From the NCBI GenBank assembly GCA_029379385.1, contig CM055615.1, forward strand, positions 4,774,001-4,838,000: a stretch of DNA of 64,000 nucleotides, written 5' to 3'. Each line of letters begins with the position of its first letter. Positions within the stretch are counted from its first letter, which is position 1. The stretch comes from Quillaja saponaria (lineage: Eukaryota; Streptophyta; Magnoliopsida; Fabales; Quillajaceae). This document shows, one piece after another, positions 1 to 12,049 of the stretch. Position numbers and translations under genes: made by a program. The notes beneath the pieces are model-generated. The model was not told the DNA's origin. It saw only the letters and a program-made list of their open reading frames with translations, and made no database searches.

Positions 1-1000
1 TCCAATCCATTGCAAAACCATTATGCCAAGTGCTAACCCAGGTCATATGCACATGAAAGCAACCAAGAGTACCTGTAACTGTTACACATCCACTGTGCAA
101 GTGTTTGCGCTTCAGGAGTACTCAGTGATGACCGTAACCTAAGACGTGAACTCAAATGAGAATGAGAGAGGGCTTAATGTAACTCTTTGAACTGATGATA
201 TGATTATACGAATATACTGTCTGGCCATGGATGCTACATGTTCTTGCAGATGACTTTCAAATGAAAATTCAAATGCTTTAGTCATCAAAGATCACAAACA
301 ACTAGAATTTCTAGAATAATCATTAGATACTCTATTTCTAGTTGGGCTAATAACAGAGCTGAAGCAAGGTGAATGATGTGAGTTAGACTGGATGCTTCTT
401 GCAAAATGTTTATGCAAATAGTATTTAAGAGAGAAGGTCAAATAATGAAACATGAATTACAACAGAATACTTCACAATAATTCACATATGCTTTAGAGGC
501 AAACCTTTCCTAGAGTCAAAGGGAATGATGCAAAAAACAGAAGGAAAAAAGTGGGCTATCATCGACAAAGTAATCATCAATTAGAGTAAATATAAGTTCA
601 GTGCAAATGCCAACAGATTCTCATCTTTGGAAAATTATGTTTGTGGCACATGGGAGGTATGGTAGCAGAGAATCATAGGGAGAGAGAAATATGCATCTTT
701 GAGTTTTGAGGTAACTAATTGTAGTGGAAGTGTTTAGCAGTTTTATTTGGTATTGAATGACGTAAAAACCCTTCAAAGGTAAGTTTTGTATGTAATGGGC
801 AAATCACGGGGAGAGAGAAATACACATGTTTGAGTTTAAGGTAACTGCTTGTAATTGAAGTGTTAAGCAGTTATATTTGTTACTGAATGACGTAAAAACC
901 CTTTCAATTGTAAGTGTTAACTTTTGTATGTAATGAGCAAATTATGAAATTTTCAATTAAAAATAAAGGAAGGACACCATAACTTTAGTATAGTATATAT
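1..1000. other. intergenic DNA, no gene recognised
   Basis: No long open frame and no recognisable protein or RNA gene on either strand. The only structure seen is a local tandem duplication at 679-940, listed separately. The DNA is moderately AT-rich and ends at the ATT target site of the CACTA-type element that starts at 1004. Confidence 0.6.
679..940. repeat. two-copy tandem duplication, period about 131 bp
   Basis: The block starting GGAGAGAGAAAT at 679 recurs at 810. Both copies continue through a GAGTTT stretch, GGTAACT, an AGTGTT-AGCAGTT stretch and TGAATGACGTAAAAACCCTT, and finish with a TTTTGTATGTAATG tract. Scattered substitutions and a small insertion in copy two show the duplication is not recent. 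No coding potential is seen. Confidence 0.8.
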
Positions 1001-1330
1001 ATTCATTACAAGAAAAGACACTATCAGCAACAATGTTAACTGTAAAAGACTATCACTAATAATCAGCGTTAACGACACTAAAACAATTGTCTCTGATAGA
1101 AAGAGAAAAATTTAATCTCTTGCCTTTGATAAGTTATTATTTGTTGCTCATAATAAGTAGATTTCAAATTAAATGGAGAAAAACTACCTATGTCAAGCAT
1201 ATTTCTTAGCTGCTTCAATGCTTGTTGTTGTCGATACTTTTCATTTTTCTATTGCTGATAGTTTTCCCCATTTTAAACTCTAAATTCTCTTTCTTCACCT
1301 CATTCATGATTTCTCCTTCTACTTAAATCT

Positions 1331-1349
1331 CTCTCTCTCTCTCTCTGTA
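1331..1349. repeat. (CT)n microsatellite
   Basis: A run of nine CT units inside the CACTA-type element, followed by a pyrimidine-rich stretch. No other function is evident. Confidence 0.8.
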
Positions 1350-3192
1350 ACAACTCCTCCTCTTTAGGTTTAAACTCCGGTGGTTTACACCTTCTTTGGC
1401 CGTCATCCTTTGTCAATGGAGGTCATGCTTCGGCGTCAGTTGTCCCTAAAGGTATGGGTCTGAACTTCGATGGAAAAATGAGGGAATTAGGCAAACTGAT
1501 TTGCAGAGCTATATATTTTTTTGATAAATGTAAATTAATTAGTTTTAGACAATCTGCCTTTGTTTGTTTGTTGTTAGGCTTTTTTTTTTTTTTTTCTTTT
1601 CACTTTTTGTCCAGGTAAATTAGATGGTTTCTACGAGTTTTTAGTTTTATATGAAGGAAAAAGAAATAAATTTACTATGATTATAGCAGTATGAAGAGGG
1701 GGAAGGAAAAAGCATTGGCCTAATGTTCATTAGTTGGGCAGAAAAGAAAGAATTGAAGCATGTTACATGAACCACTTAAATTTATAACTAATAAAGTGAT
1801 AAGATATGAGAGAGGCATTTTTCTGTTTCGGTTTAAACTGTTTATTGTGTTTAATTATAAGTATTTTTACTGATGGAAAAAGAAGTATGATAATTTTAAT
1901 TATTTCTTTTAATTTTTCTAAATTATGAACCTGTATTTATTCCTATATGGCTTTTAAAAACAGAAAGGATTGGTGAGCTGAATTTGATTGAGTTCTAATA
2001 TGTTTTGTATTTTGAATTTTGTACATACAATTAGAAGCATGTTCCAAGAAGTAATGTGAATATAAGTTGCTATAACAAGCCTTTTGCTTAAACTCAAGTG
2101 TTGTCACTTAATTATTACATATTAGTAATAGCTTAAACTGTTAGTAGTATTAATTCTGATCTGAATTATATGGTGTCAGTACATTTCAATGTGATATTTT
2201 TCTATTTAATATTTGAGTATAGAATATAAGTTAGTGATACATCACTGGCAACTTATTTGAAGGCTATAACTGGCACTTTGGCTTAACTGAGATGTTTCTA
2301 GTTGCATAAATTTCATTTGTTATATTAATTTTATTAAGAGAACGAAACTTGCTCAAGCTTAGAAATTAAGCTATATCTAGATTGAGTTCTAATCATTTTC
2401 CTACGTGATTTTAGAGTGATATGAAATCTGTTTCCTATATATTGACTTGGCTTTCTATTTTCAAGGGGGCATAGTTTTGATGGGTGTAATATAGTGTAAA
2501 TCGATGGTGTTTAATGTTTTTAGCTACTCAAATGTGTGTGTAATAAGTCGAGTCAATTAAGTTAGCCATTTTTCTGGTTCTGTTTAGTAGTGTTCACATC
2601 TTTTCACTTCCAAAACAGTTGTGTTTAGAAATTGAGCAGGTATATGGTTCTTAATGTTACTTCACACATGTTCTTTAATTAGTCATTGGGGACTTACAGA
2701 TCTAGTATGAAGTTTCTTTTGCTAATGAGGACTGTTAAAGATTTTTCTCTCTGTTAGATTAAATTTTCTTATTCATAATTATATAGAGGTACATATACGT
2801 CGAGATTCAAGTTTGTTATTCATAATATAAAGGTACATATATGGAGATTCCTTTTTCTCTTTTAATGCTTGCACTTAATTTATTAAGAAGTGAGAATAGG
2901 TGTTTTGGTTGGTGTTTTAAGTGCCTATTCTAGAAATCTAAAAGACCTAAGTTATAGCTTGAAATCATTGTCGTCTCAGGTTCATCAACAGTGGTCATGT
3001 TGGTCTGAAATATGTTCTGACGTGGTGGCAGATTGGTGGTGCTCGGTGCCTCTTCAAAATCAGTAGGTGAGATTTCTATTTGGTATCTTTTTTTTTTTTT
3101 TTAGTTTTGGTGTGTGATTTTCTATTTTTAATTATGGGCAAAACAATAAATAGATACTTGTTTGATTAGTCTAAAGTATCAGCATACCCGTA

Positions 3193-3455
3193 GGAAGAAT
3201 AAGAATTGTAAGAACAAACAGTTTCTTGTTTGCGTTAACGGAGTTCATTTTATACTTAAATATGTGTTTAGTTTAGTCAATTTTGAAAACTAGGGTTTTG
3301 GACAGCAAAACATTAAACAGTCATCCGTATGACGAGTCAAGAATACCGGCACATCTCTAGGGGTAAGTAACACTTGTAATAACAAATGTTTTTTGTTTAG
3401 GTCAACATGGTACGTTTTTATGCTTAAATATGTGTTTTTAGATTAGTAAACTTGA
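3193..3455. repeat. diverged tandem duplication, period about 166 bp, inside the CACTA element
   Basis: A block containing TTGTAAGAACAAACAGTTTC and then ATACTTAAATATGTGTTT (about 3193-3288) recurs as TTGTAATAACAAATGTTTTT and ATGCTTAAATATGTGTTT (about 3360-3455). It is an internal duplication of the element's interior, probably old given the substitutions. Confidence 0.6.
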
Positions 3456-3536
3456 ACTTTGCAAACATTACCATTAATAAGTCTTTTAAAAATATATATA
3501 TATATTTTTTTAACCAAATCAGTTATCATGTTATCT

Positions 3537-3760
3537 AAATAAGTACTAATGTAATTTAATTACTTTGTTGATACTTGAATAATTAATGTTAAATATATTT
3601 TATTTTCTATATTTGAGTTTCTATTAATTAATATTGTGTTTAACAAGTTGCAAGCCAAAAAAATAAAAACGAAATATAATTTTTTTCAAAGAAGAAAAAC
3701 CAAAAAATCTGATAAAATAAGTACTAATGTAATTTAATTACTTTGTTGATACTTAAATAA
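3537..3760. repeat. pair of near-identical 45-bp direct repeats
   Basis: The tract AAATAAGTACTAATGTAATT and its continuation to TGATACTT occurs at 3537-3580 and again at 3715-3759. It differs by about one base over some 45 bp, much less than the neighbouring 166-bp repeat. The spacing is 178-179 bp. This suggests a later duplication inside the CACTA-type element. Confidence 0.8.
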
Positions 3761-4359
3761 AATTGGTGGCAATATTTCAATACATCAGTAACAGTAGTCT
3801 GCTGTTGCCAATAATTATGTAAAATCTTGGCATAACAACGTCAGATTATTTGTGACAGCAGTCGCTGCCTTGAATAAATGAGCTATCTACGATAACTATC
3901 AGTAATAGTATCTTGTTGTCTCTGATGTTATTGCAGATAAACTCAACGACAAGGTTGTGGTTGTTGACAGTCATCATCGACAGTCTATCGTTCATAATTA
4001 TCAGCGACATAACTCTATTGTCATCGAAAGAGACTTTTATTGAATGATTATTTTCAAAATGTATCTACAAAATATATTGTTTTCACGGTGTTTTCGAAAC
4101 GTATTTATTTGTTTTTGTTTTCAAACTGACTAATACAGTTATTTAATACTATATTTTAATTCTTGGTTCAATGACAAAAATTTCTTTAGATAAATTCAGA
4201 ATTTATTATATACAGCCATGCCAAAAATAGATTTTTGTTTAACGTTATAATTATTCTATTACTTTTGATCTTTATAGAGTCTAAATAGAAAAATATTGAG
4301 CGTCATGTAATAATTATCATACGATCATGTACATGAATTTAGAACACAATATATAAAAT

Positions 4360-4742
4360 ATTAAATGTACTTGATTGAGTCACAGCCGAGGAATAATTGA
4401 ATTCTCAAACAAGCACACTTAATTGAATCCTTATGTTGACTAGGTCTCTTTTCGTACTCTCTACTTACAAGCGGCTCACAATGGGCGAACACAACTTATG
4501 AAAGAGGAGATGAAACCTAGTCTATTTATAATTAAACCTCAGAATACTCCTATTATGGAATTTTTAAGGTACTCAGTCTACACTTATTGTCAATCTACAT
4601 CAGACTTAATAGTTATGCTAAACCTTAACCAACTAATCACATAAACCAACTGGGCTTTAACAAGTCTATCTCAATTAATATTAGCCTATTTTTTAAACCA
4701 AATCATACCATTGATATTAGAGCACACATAGAATTTCTAACA
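4360..4742 (-). repeat. 3' LTR of copia-1 (left boundary approximate)
   Basis: On the minus strand the sequence just before 4742 reads CCAAATGGGTGATTGTTAG. This matches the usual plant copia arrangement of a purine-rich GGGTGATTG tract followed by an LTR beginning TGTTAG. The LTR therefore ends on the plus strand at 4742. The other boundary, near 4360-4370, is a guess because no second LTR copy was found for comparison. Confidence 0.55.
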
Positions 4743-5454
4743 ATCACCCATTTGGATAATATTAATTAATGTGGTTTTAAAATATTTTGAACATATTTAA
4801 GAAAACGACTATCGAGTAAGGTATAACTTTTTAGTAACCACAATTTTTGAAATTTTTTAGTCTTGAGTCTATTCCTCAAACAATCAAGCTTAACTAAGTC
4901 ATCAGCATTGAAACACATGACAATCATTATGGTTCTTATATGACACAAGACTAATCCATGGTTACAAATGACAATAACATAATAGACAAACAATCTAGAT
5001 GTAGTAGTGTAGCAAGAAAATAACATCCAACTGTGATATCAATATATGCTATTCTCATTACTGGTCCTACAAGTGCTTTCATTATAAACCAAATACCTTC
5101 AAGAAGTATTAGAAATCACATAAACTTAATTTACGCTTGTATGTCTCAACTATCATCTCGAGATATCCAGCTAGAGTCATTTATGAAACATACCCCAAAT
5201 TGACATAACAATCTTACTGAAGACAAACATTGAGTCTTAAGATTTTAATACAATGATATGTCATATATATAAATCGTATGATGCATATATAATGTCAATC
5301 ATATCATGAAATAATGATTTTTATCATTGACATAACATATTATCTGAATAGGGTGTAAATAAAACAGGAGTCTCAAAATAGAATATAGAAAACATAACAA
5401 TATGCTAACTAGTATGAACAAAACAAGGCAAATTCCCACTAATCAAGTACATTA

Positions 5455-5768
5455 AAGGACTATCCATTGAAAACCTTAGACCTAAGTCCTTTAGTGAAAG
5501 GATCTTATAACATTTCCTCTATGTCAATATGTTCAAACATAATGTCTCATTTCTTCTTAAAATCCTTGGTCGCTAAATATGTGATGTTTATGGTTTTCGA
5601 TGCAATAGAATTATTATTGTTTTTTGAGAAGAATAAGGTAGAATTGTTGTCACCATACATTTCAAAAGGTTTATAGATCGAGTCAACCATGTTAAGATAA
5701 GTTATCATATTCTTCAACCATATACCATGAATGGATGCTCCATAACAAGTAATAAACTCAGCTTCCAT
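5455..5768 (-). pseudogene. copia-1 RNase H domain remnant
   Basis: A minus-strand frame beginning MEAEFITCYGASIHGIWLKN carries the copia RNase H signature, in which MEAEF holds a catalytic Glu. It continues with an LYCDN-like stretch (MYGDNNSTLFFSKNN) and a KTINITYL stretch like the family's SKHIDIKYL. A frameshift and a stop later, DPFTKGLRSKVF follows, matching the usual ADPLTKGLPPKVF end of copia polyproteins. The pieces lie in different frames with a stop between them, so this is a relic. Confidence 0.85.
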
Positions 5769-6179
5769 AGTTGAAAAAGTTATGATTGTTACTTAGAACT
5801 TTTCCAAGATATAGCTTCCTTAGCTAACATGAAAATATATCTTAAAGTGGATTTGAGATCATTTTTGCCACTAGCAAAATCAGAATCTAAGTAACCAATC
5901 AATTCAAGGTGATCAACCATTTTATAAACTAACATAAATTTTTTGGTTCTCTATAAGTACCTCATAACCTTTTTTGCAACAACCTAATGTTTTGCTCCTA
6001 GGTTTGACTAGTATCTGCCAAGAAATTATTGTAAAAGTAATTTCAGGCCTGGTGCAAACTTGAGCATTTAACAAGCTTCTGACTGCATTACCCTTAAGAC
6101 ATATTTTTCATGGATTGAGACTAAAACTCTTTTTGGGCTACTAATCCAAACGGAATTTGTCGTCACCCTTGATGACTTG

Positions 6180-6470
6180 TACATCCCAAGGCTTGCATTT
6201 TTGCATATTGAATCTATTGAGCACTTGATCAATAAAAGATTGCTAAGAAGGACTCAACAGATAACGAGATATGTCATGATGTATCTTAGTGCAAGAAAAA
6301 AATATACCTCTCTAAGATCTTTCATGTCAAAAGTCCTAAATAAAATCAAATGTGTCTCATGAAGTAAACTAATATCACTAGTTGGCAAACAAGATATCAT
6401 CAACATGCAAAACCAATATAATAAACTTTCTCTTACTACCTATAAGGTATATGCATTGATCAAACTTATT
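6180..6470 (-). pseudogene. copia-1 reverse transcriptase remnant
   Basis: The minus strand contains KFIILVLHVDDILFAN, with the catalytic VDD at 6404-6396. This is the reverse transcriptase active-site block (normally YVDD; His replaces Tyr here). Downstream, the MKDLREVYF stretch matches the family's MKDLGE block. Several stops and frame changes lie on both sides, so no functional enzyme is encoded. Confidence 0.8.
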
Positions 6471-7639
6471 ATGAATAAAACCAAGATAGGTGACAACCTG
6501 ATCAAATTTCAAGAACCACTATTTGGAGGCTTGTTTAAGACCATAGTTGAACTTCTTAAGTTTATACACAAGTTCATTACCCCTATCTTCCTTGAAACCT
6601 GCACCATGTAAACCTCATCTGTAAGATCCCCAATTCAAGAAAGTTGTCTTCACATCTATATGATGTAACTTAAGATTGAAATGCTAGCCACTAAGGCTAT
6701 GATCATTCTAAAAGAATCTTTAATTGAGACGGGAGAGAAAGTCTCACTAAATCCATGCCTTTTTTTTTGAGTGAAGTCCTTAGCTACAAGTCATTCCTTG
6801 AAACACTCAATCTTTCTTTTTGAATCTTCATCGGTTTTGTAAAACCACCTTCAACTAATGAGTCTGCAACCTTCTAGAAGTTCAATCAACTCCCATACAC
6901 CATTATGTACCATAAACTGCATCTTATCTCTCATGACATCAATCCACATGTTTAACTATGGGTTGGATACAACTTCTCCACATGTAGTCTGATCAATAGC
7001 ATGATTAATGTCATAATCAATCTCACCCAAATATACAATGAAGTCATCAGGAATGATAGACTTTCCAAATATACAATGAAGTCATCATGAATGATAGACT
7101 TTCTTTACCTTTCAGACCTTCTGACAGGTGCATGTGCAACTGGATTACGTTGTTGAGGAACTATATTAGGAACATATGCAGCTTCATCAGGAACATGTGA
7201 CGTAACTTCAAGTTGTTCATTTACTTCCCTTCCATCACTTTTTCTCACAACAGGTACAAGTTCAATTGTTTTTTACAGAATAGTTGAAGAATTGTGATAA
7301 CCTTAAGCTCTTTGTGAGTCTTTAAGCTCTGTCTCTTGATATATGGCCTAGACGCTTATGTCAAAGTGTTGAGGATTTTTCATTAATTATAGGTCTTTTG
7401 GGAATAACTTTCTCAGTATTAAAAAAGGAGTAGACATTTCGAGGAGCTAAACTTATATTATATAAACCATTAGACAAAAACATACCCACTAACAATTTTA
7501 AAATTTAAAAAGGAACTGAATTTTAGAATTACCAAAATTAAAATAGTGACCAATTTTATCAAATAAGGAAACTGAAATCAAATTACGCCTAAAAGATAGT
7601 ATATAAAAAGTGTTTTCCCAAACAAGATCAAAACCACTT
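6471..7639 (-). pseudogene. degraded middle of the copia-1 polyprotein (integrase to RT)
   Basis: By position this tract should encode the rest of the integrase and the N-terminal part of the reverse transcriptase. No continuous frame survives on the minus strand, and I cannot point to intact catalytic residues. One 37-bp piece is duplicated in tandem near 7031-7095 (the CAAATATACAATGAAGTCATC block occurs twice), showing local rearrangement. Confidence 0.5.
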
Positions 7640-7925
7640 TCTAAAATTAAAAAGACATCTCATATGAATTCTACTTCCACTTTCCTGAGTCTAAGCTTTG
7701 CCTTTAATTCATTTCGTTTCTTTTGGTTTTTGAACCCCTGCAAGGTAAAAGCAACATGAATAGTTGCACCACTTTCAAGTCGCCAAGAATTTGAAGGGAT
7801 ATTAACCAAATTTGATTCAAAGCAAATGAAAACTAGTGAGTTACCTTCTTGTTTATTTTTCTTTTCTAACCAAGACTTGAATTTAAAGCAATCTATCTTC
7901 AGATGATCTCTCTTAATGCATTAGA
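7640..7925 (-). pseudogene. copia-1 zinc knuckle and protease remnant
   Basis: Near 7925-7870 the minus strand reads C-F-stop-C-I-K-R-D-H-L-K-I-D-C. This is the gag zinc knuckle pattern C-x2-C-x4-H-x4-C with one position now a stop codon. Downstream in the same region is WRLESGATIHV, corresponding to the protease active-site block that is normally LDSGAT; here the catalytic Asp is Glu. Both changes mark an inactive copy. Confidence 0.8.
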
Positions 7926-8107
7926 AGCACATAAGGTCCTTTTTAATGATAGCCTAGAACCACCCATAAAAGGTTTCTAACCATTACTATGTACTTTAGA
8001 ATCATGAGTTTTCTTATGATAAGCAGGTTTAGACTTACCCTAAACACCCTTGGTAAAACTAGGTTTGGATTGTGAAACAAAAAGGGCACTCACACTCTTT
8101 TCTTTCT

Positions 8108-8591
8108 TCAGTTTATCTTCCTTATCAATATATTTGGTAACCAAATCATTGATAGTCTAGGATTCATTTTGGATGTTATGGGTAATTTTAATTTGGGAGA
8201 AATCGAGTGGCAATGAATTAAAGGAATGGTGAACCACAACATTATTAGGATTTTAGATATCTTTGCTTTTAAGCTTGGTTTTGACATAAACCAATTTGAG
8301 AATAAATTCCCAAACTCATTCAAATTTTCATACCTCATACCTGCTAGTTCATTTATTAGCTTTCTAGTCTCGATATTATTAGATCCCTTATACTTATACC
8401 TTATGACTTTCATAAAGTTTTTGGCATTTTCAATTTCAAGCAAGCCACTCATAAGGTGTTTAGAGATTGACCTCTTTATGCAGATCAGGCTCAACCTATT
8501 TGATCTCTCCCACTTATCAAAGGCTTTTTTTTTTTCTTGAGAACTAGTGCTATCATCAGGGCTAGTTATCACCACATATGGCTAAATTGAT
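8108..8591 (-). pseudogene. copia-1 gag (main part, interrupted upstream by solo LTR A)
   Basis: A minus-strand frame of about 155 codons reads MVITSPDDSTSSQEKKKAFD and then KWERSNRLSLICIKRSIS, typical of copia gag (UBN2-type) proteins. It contains LLEIENAKNFMKVI and LINELAGMRYENLNEFGNLF blocks. The frame drifts after about residue 110. The N-terminal coding part lies beyond the solo LTR at 12050-12110, where the minus strand gives KFKKLKQDIEFF followed, after small shifts, by VMDINLAI, the usual gag start. The TTGAT duplication marks the cut. Confidence 0.8.
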
Positions 8592-11500
8592 TGTCACATC
8601 CCTCGCAAAGGCATGATTAGTTGGAGGAATGAGTAACGAAACTTCTGTAATCCTGACTCAAAAAAAAAAAAAAAATTATGACTGTTGACCAAACTAATGA
8701 ATAAAAGTAAAAATTGATAAAATTAACTAGACTCATATATTCTTGTTTTTACACAACAACAACACAAAGACAACAAGGAGCTCTGCTCCTTCTATATCAT
8801 AAACAAGACAATTGACTAAACTATTATATCATATAAAATTAAACACCCCATAGTTCCAGTATGACTGCTAACTTTTATCATTAACTTCAAGTATGAGATT
8901 CCGAATATACATTGGCGCCAAACACTTAGCAAAGCCCATTATCGTTAATAGTCGTCCTTAAGATCCTATTACTAAAAAAAATAATAGCACAGAGGGTGAG
9001 CCCTACGGACTTCGTGAGTGAAAAATAGTACCTAAAAGGTACTAACATCACTCAACACAAGTATATAACATATACATTCAATTAACATCATGTAACAGTG
9101 TTCCTGTCTTAATTCAAAATACACTGTACACATTTGTAATTGTCATGAATTCATAACTCACATGATTCATAGAATAACAAATTAATCAGAGTAATCATAG
9201 CATACAAAGCGCTCGTACAATAGATTAATCTTAGTACATAATTCATCTCACTGGGGCTGAGCACTCAAATTTTCAAAAACATTTATTAGAAAATCAAAAT
9301 ATCCTAGGTGTAACTGGATCTCAGTTTTGGAAATAAAAATCATTTCTTAAGAAATTTTACTTTGTTGGCCCCAATTAACCACAAACAATTTCAAACAAAC
9401 ATAATTTAAATAACTCACTGAAACACTGTACTTGTACATTTATTCAAATACACATATAATAATCTAGCTCCCAAAGGTAACAGTTAACAACTCACCTTTA
9501 ACCTATTTTAATTATCAATTACACTTGCGTTCATGTGCGTTATTGATTCAACCACACTTTTCGAAGCTGCAATTACATTTTCTAAGTATTACTTATTTTA
9601 TTAATTCATAATTTATAACCTTTTGGTTATGAAAATCTAAAGTTACTATGTTTCAAGTATTTATTTAAAGTTAACTATTCTTTAGTTATTTTCACAATGA
9701 TCTTGGAGATATATTGATTTTCACTTATATACTTAACCAAATTTAACAAAACAAAGTTTATACCTTACCTTTAAAAAGTTATCTATCTTTTTTATTTAGA
9801 AACTTTTCTTAAAATTAGTCTTAAACTCATTCAATTCTTTACATGAACAAAAACAAAGCACTGCTTAAATTCTTGGTTGCTGGCCTTTGATTCCGATGCT
9901 TATAGAATTCTCATAGTTCATAATAAAATTATGAAACTTTACAATATAGTTTTTCAAGATGTTAGGAGCATTTCATCTTCAAAACTCCACTCTGAATTCA
10001 ACCTTTAAGACCCTCTTACATCAGTTTTTCCAAAATAGGTATTGCCAGAACCTGAAAATCCAAACCATGACTTCTAACACCTTTACAATTCACACAACAT
10101 GGAATTAAGACCTGAACCACACAAGATTTACTTTTTAGTATGTTAGAAACAATTTTTATTTAGAGGTCCTAGGCTAATTCCAACCACAACTCTTGACAAA
10201 GTTTCCCGAACTGACTGAAGCTCACTAAAAATCCTGCATGGACCTAGCCGTAATCCAACAGCTCTAACAATAAGTACAGTTAGAACCAGATTACGAAATT
10301 TTATAGACATCATCTCAGGACCCTAAGATACATTTTCATTTAGAACTCTTAATTTAATTTAGTCCCAAACACACCCGAATTACAAGATTTCTATGAACCA
10401 CAAAATCTGAATCATACTTCCCATGAAATCTTAACATTAAAGTTCTCTTAAGCATTTTATCAAATACATAATGTGCATATTTTATTCTAACTCATGTGTA
10501 TGTGTTTGTATCTATAACTACCAATACAATCAATACCATTTAATTAATCCTTGGATTACTCATGTTCGAATTATTGAACTTAACTTGATTATTTAAAGTT
10601 AACCAAGAATTAAAATTGAACATTCCACCATGACCACCCTGACTTCCATACTTCTTAGTACATTCTTTAATTAGCTAAAATTTATGTAGTTCAACACTTA
10701 AAGTTAAACTTGCTCTAACATTTTATTAGCCAAATAAAGAATATAATAACGTTTAATAACCATACTCTTGAATTCATGAATCCTCTTATTCATTAATCAC
10801 TCAATTACATACTAGCTAACTCCTATCCAACCTTCCTAAACACTAACTAAACTCATAGCAAAAACAACACCTACATCCTCTGCTATATTTGCATAATTAC
10901 AATTTAAGATTCACATGTTAAAGAAGTTCCTTTTCCATGCCTTGCCTTAACCCCACTCACTCTCTAAACCTTACTAAGAAAATAAGAGAAGCAATTAGAA
11001 TTGAAGAAGTGGCTGTCCAAAACAAGGACATCAAGCAATACTACTTAGAAATTCTCACCTTTATTAAAATGGTGACTAAGGAAACCTTGAGACTTAAGTT
11101 ACTGCCAAGCTAGACAGCATTCCCACAGTAAGGAGCTGCCTCGCTACCCGTTTACCACCTCCAAAATACATCAAAAACTAGTCAGCCAAACAGGGTAGCA
11201 CCCTTTCTTATGACTAGATTGAAACCAGCCAACCCCACACCTTTTTTCAACAAAAACTCTACTCCAAACCACCTACTATTAAGCCCTACTACTGCAAGCT
11301 TTCCTTCCTCTATAGCCCTAAAAATAGAACCTACACCCTGCCGTCAAAATGTCCTTCGCTCCTCTTACTAGTCCATGCCAAACAAACACCAATAAACGAA
11401 AATATAAGTAGATGGTTCCAGCGGCAACCACTGGATGCTCGGCCAATTCAAGAAGGAAGCTTCACGACCCAAGGAGTCTATGACGGTGGAAAAAGAGCAA

Positions 11501-12044
11501 ACAAAAAAAAGATAAAGGGAATGAAAAGTAAAGGGTTGAAGAAAGCTTATAAAAATCAAGGAGGAAAAAAAAATAATTGGAAAAGTCTAGTCTTGGTCAA
11601 GTCAACCCACCCAAATGTGTGGTTATAAATTTTCTCAACTATATATATATATACTTTATTTATTTTATCTAGTCTTACTCACACAATTAATACTTATTTG
11701 TTTCACTTATCAATCAAAATTACACAAGTTAATCTCAAGTTCTCAAAAATCAATGAATGACATAATGAAAATTAATTTCCGAATTACATATATATATATA
11801 TATACAAGTTTTTATTTATTTGAATTCTTACTTGGTATATAATTTTATTTTACCAATTCACGATACATTACATGTAAACCTTCTAAGGCGTACGTTAAGT
11901 TATGGGGTAACGAAATACTAACTTATCATATTGTATCATGCTTAATTGTATTATCATTTATTTCCTTTGTTTATTTTATGACAAAAATTTATACGTTACA
12001 TTTAAAACTTGACTTTACGATATCGGGTTATAAGGGTTATTATA
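8592..12044 (-). mobile_element. solo LTR, copy A of the large LTR family
   Basis: A 3453-bp unit starting TGTCACATCCCT and ending GGGTTATTATA on the plus strand. It is flanked by the perfect 5-bp direct repeat TTGAT (8587-8591 and 12045-12049). It is homologous in reverse to copies C, E and F over its whole length, including the blocks reading in sense GGTGCACCTAGGATATT and GGGTTGAGTTACTC. No retroviral-type coding region, primer site or second LTR lies inside, and the 5-bp duplication encloses exactly one unit. That fits a solo LTR left by recombination between two LTRs. It interrupts gag of copia-1. Sense is assigned from the TATA box of copy C. A Ty3/gypsy parent with very long LTRs is inferred only. 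Confidence 0.8.
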
Positions 12045-12049
12045 TTGAT

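Larger units (their letters stand above)
1004..4046. mobile_element. non-autonomous CACTA (En/Spm-type) DNA transposon
   Basis: The left end reads CATTACAAGAAAAGACAC, close to the plant CACTA terminus CACTACAAGAAAA. The right end, on the opposite strand, reads CATTCAATAAAAGTCTC, an imperfect inverted partner. The element is flanked by a 3-bp direct repeat ATT (1001-1003 and 4047-4049), the target duplication size of this superfamily. Both ends carry subterminal runs of short ATCAGCGACA-like and ATCAGTAATAG-like motifs (1020-1110 and 3800-4040), as CACTA elements do for transposase binding. No transposase frame is visible in the 3-kb interior, so mobility would need an enzyme in trans. Both terminal CACTA motifs are mutated (CATTA and GAATG). 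Superfamily is inferred from ends, target duplication and subterminal repeats. Confidence 0.75.
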
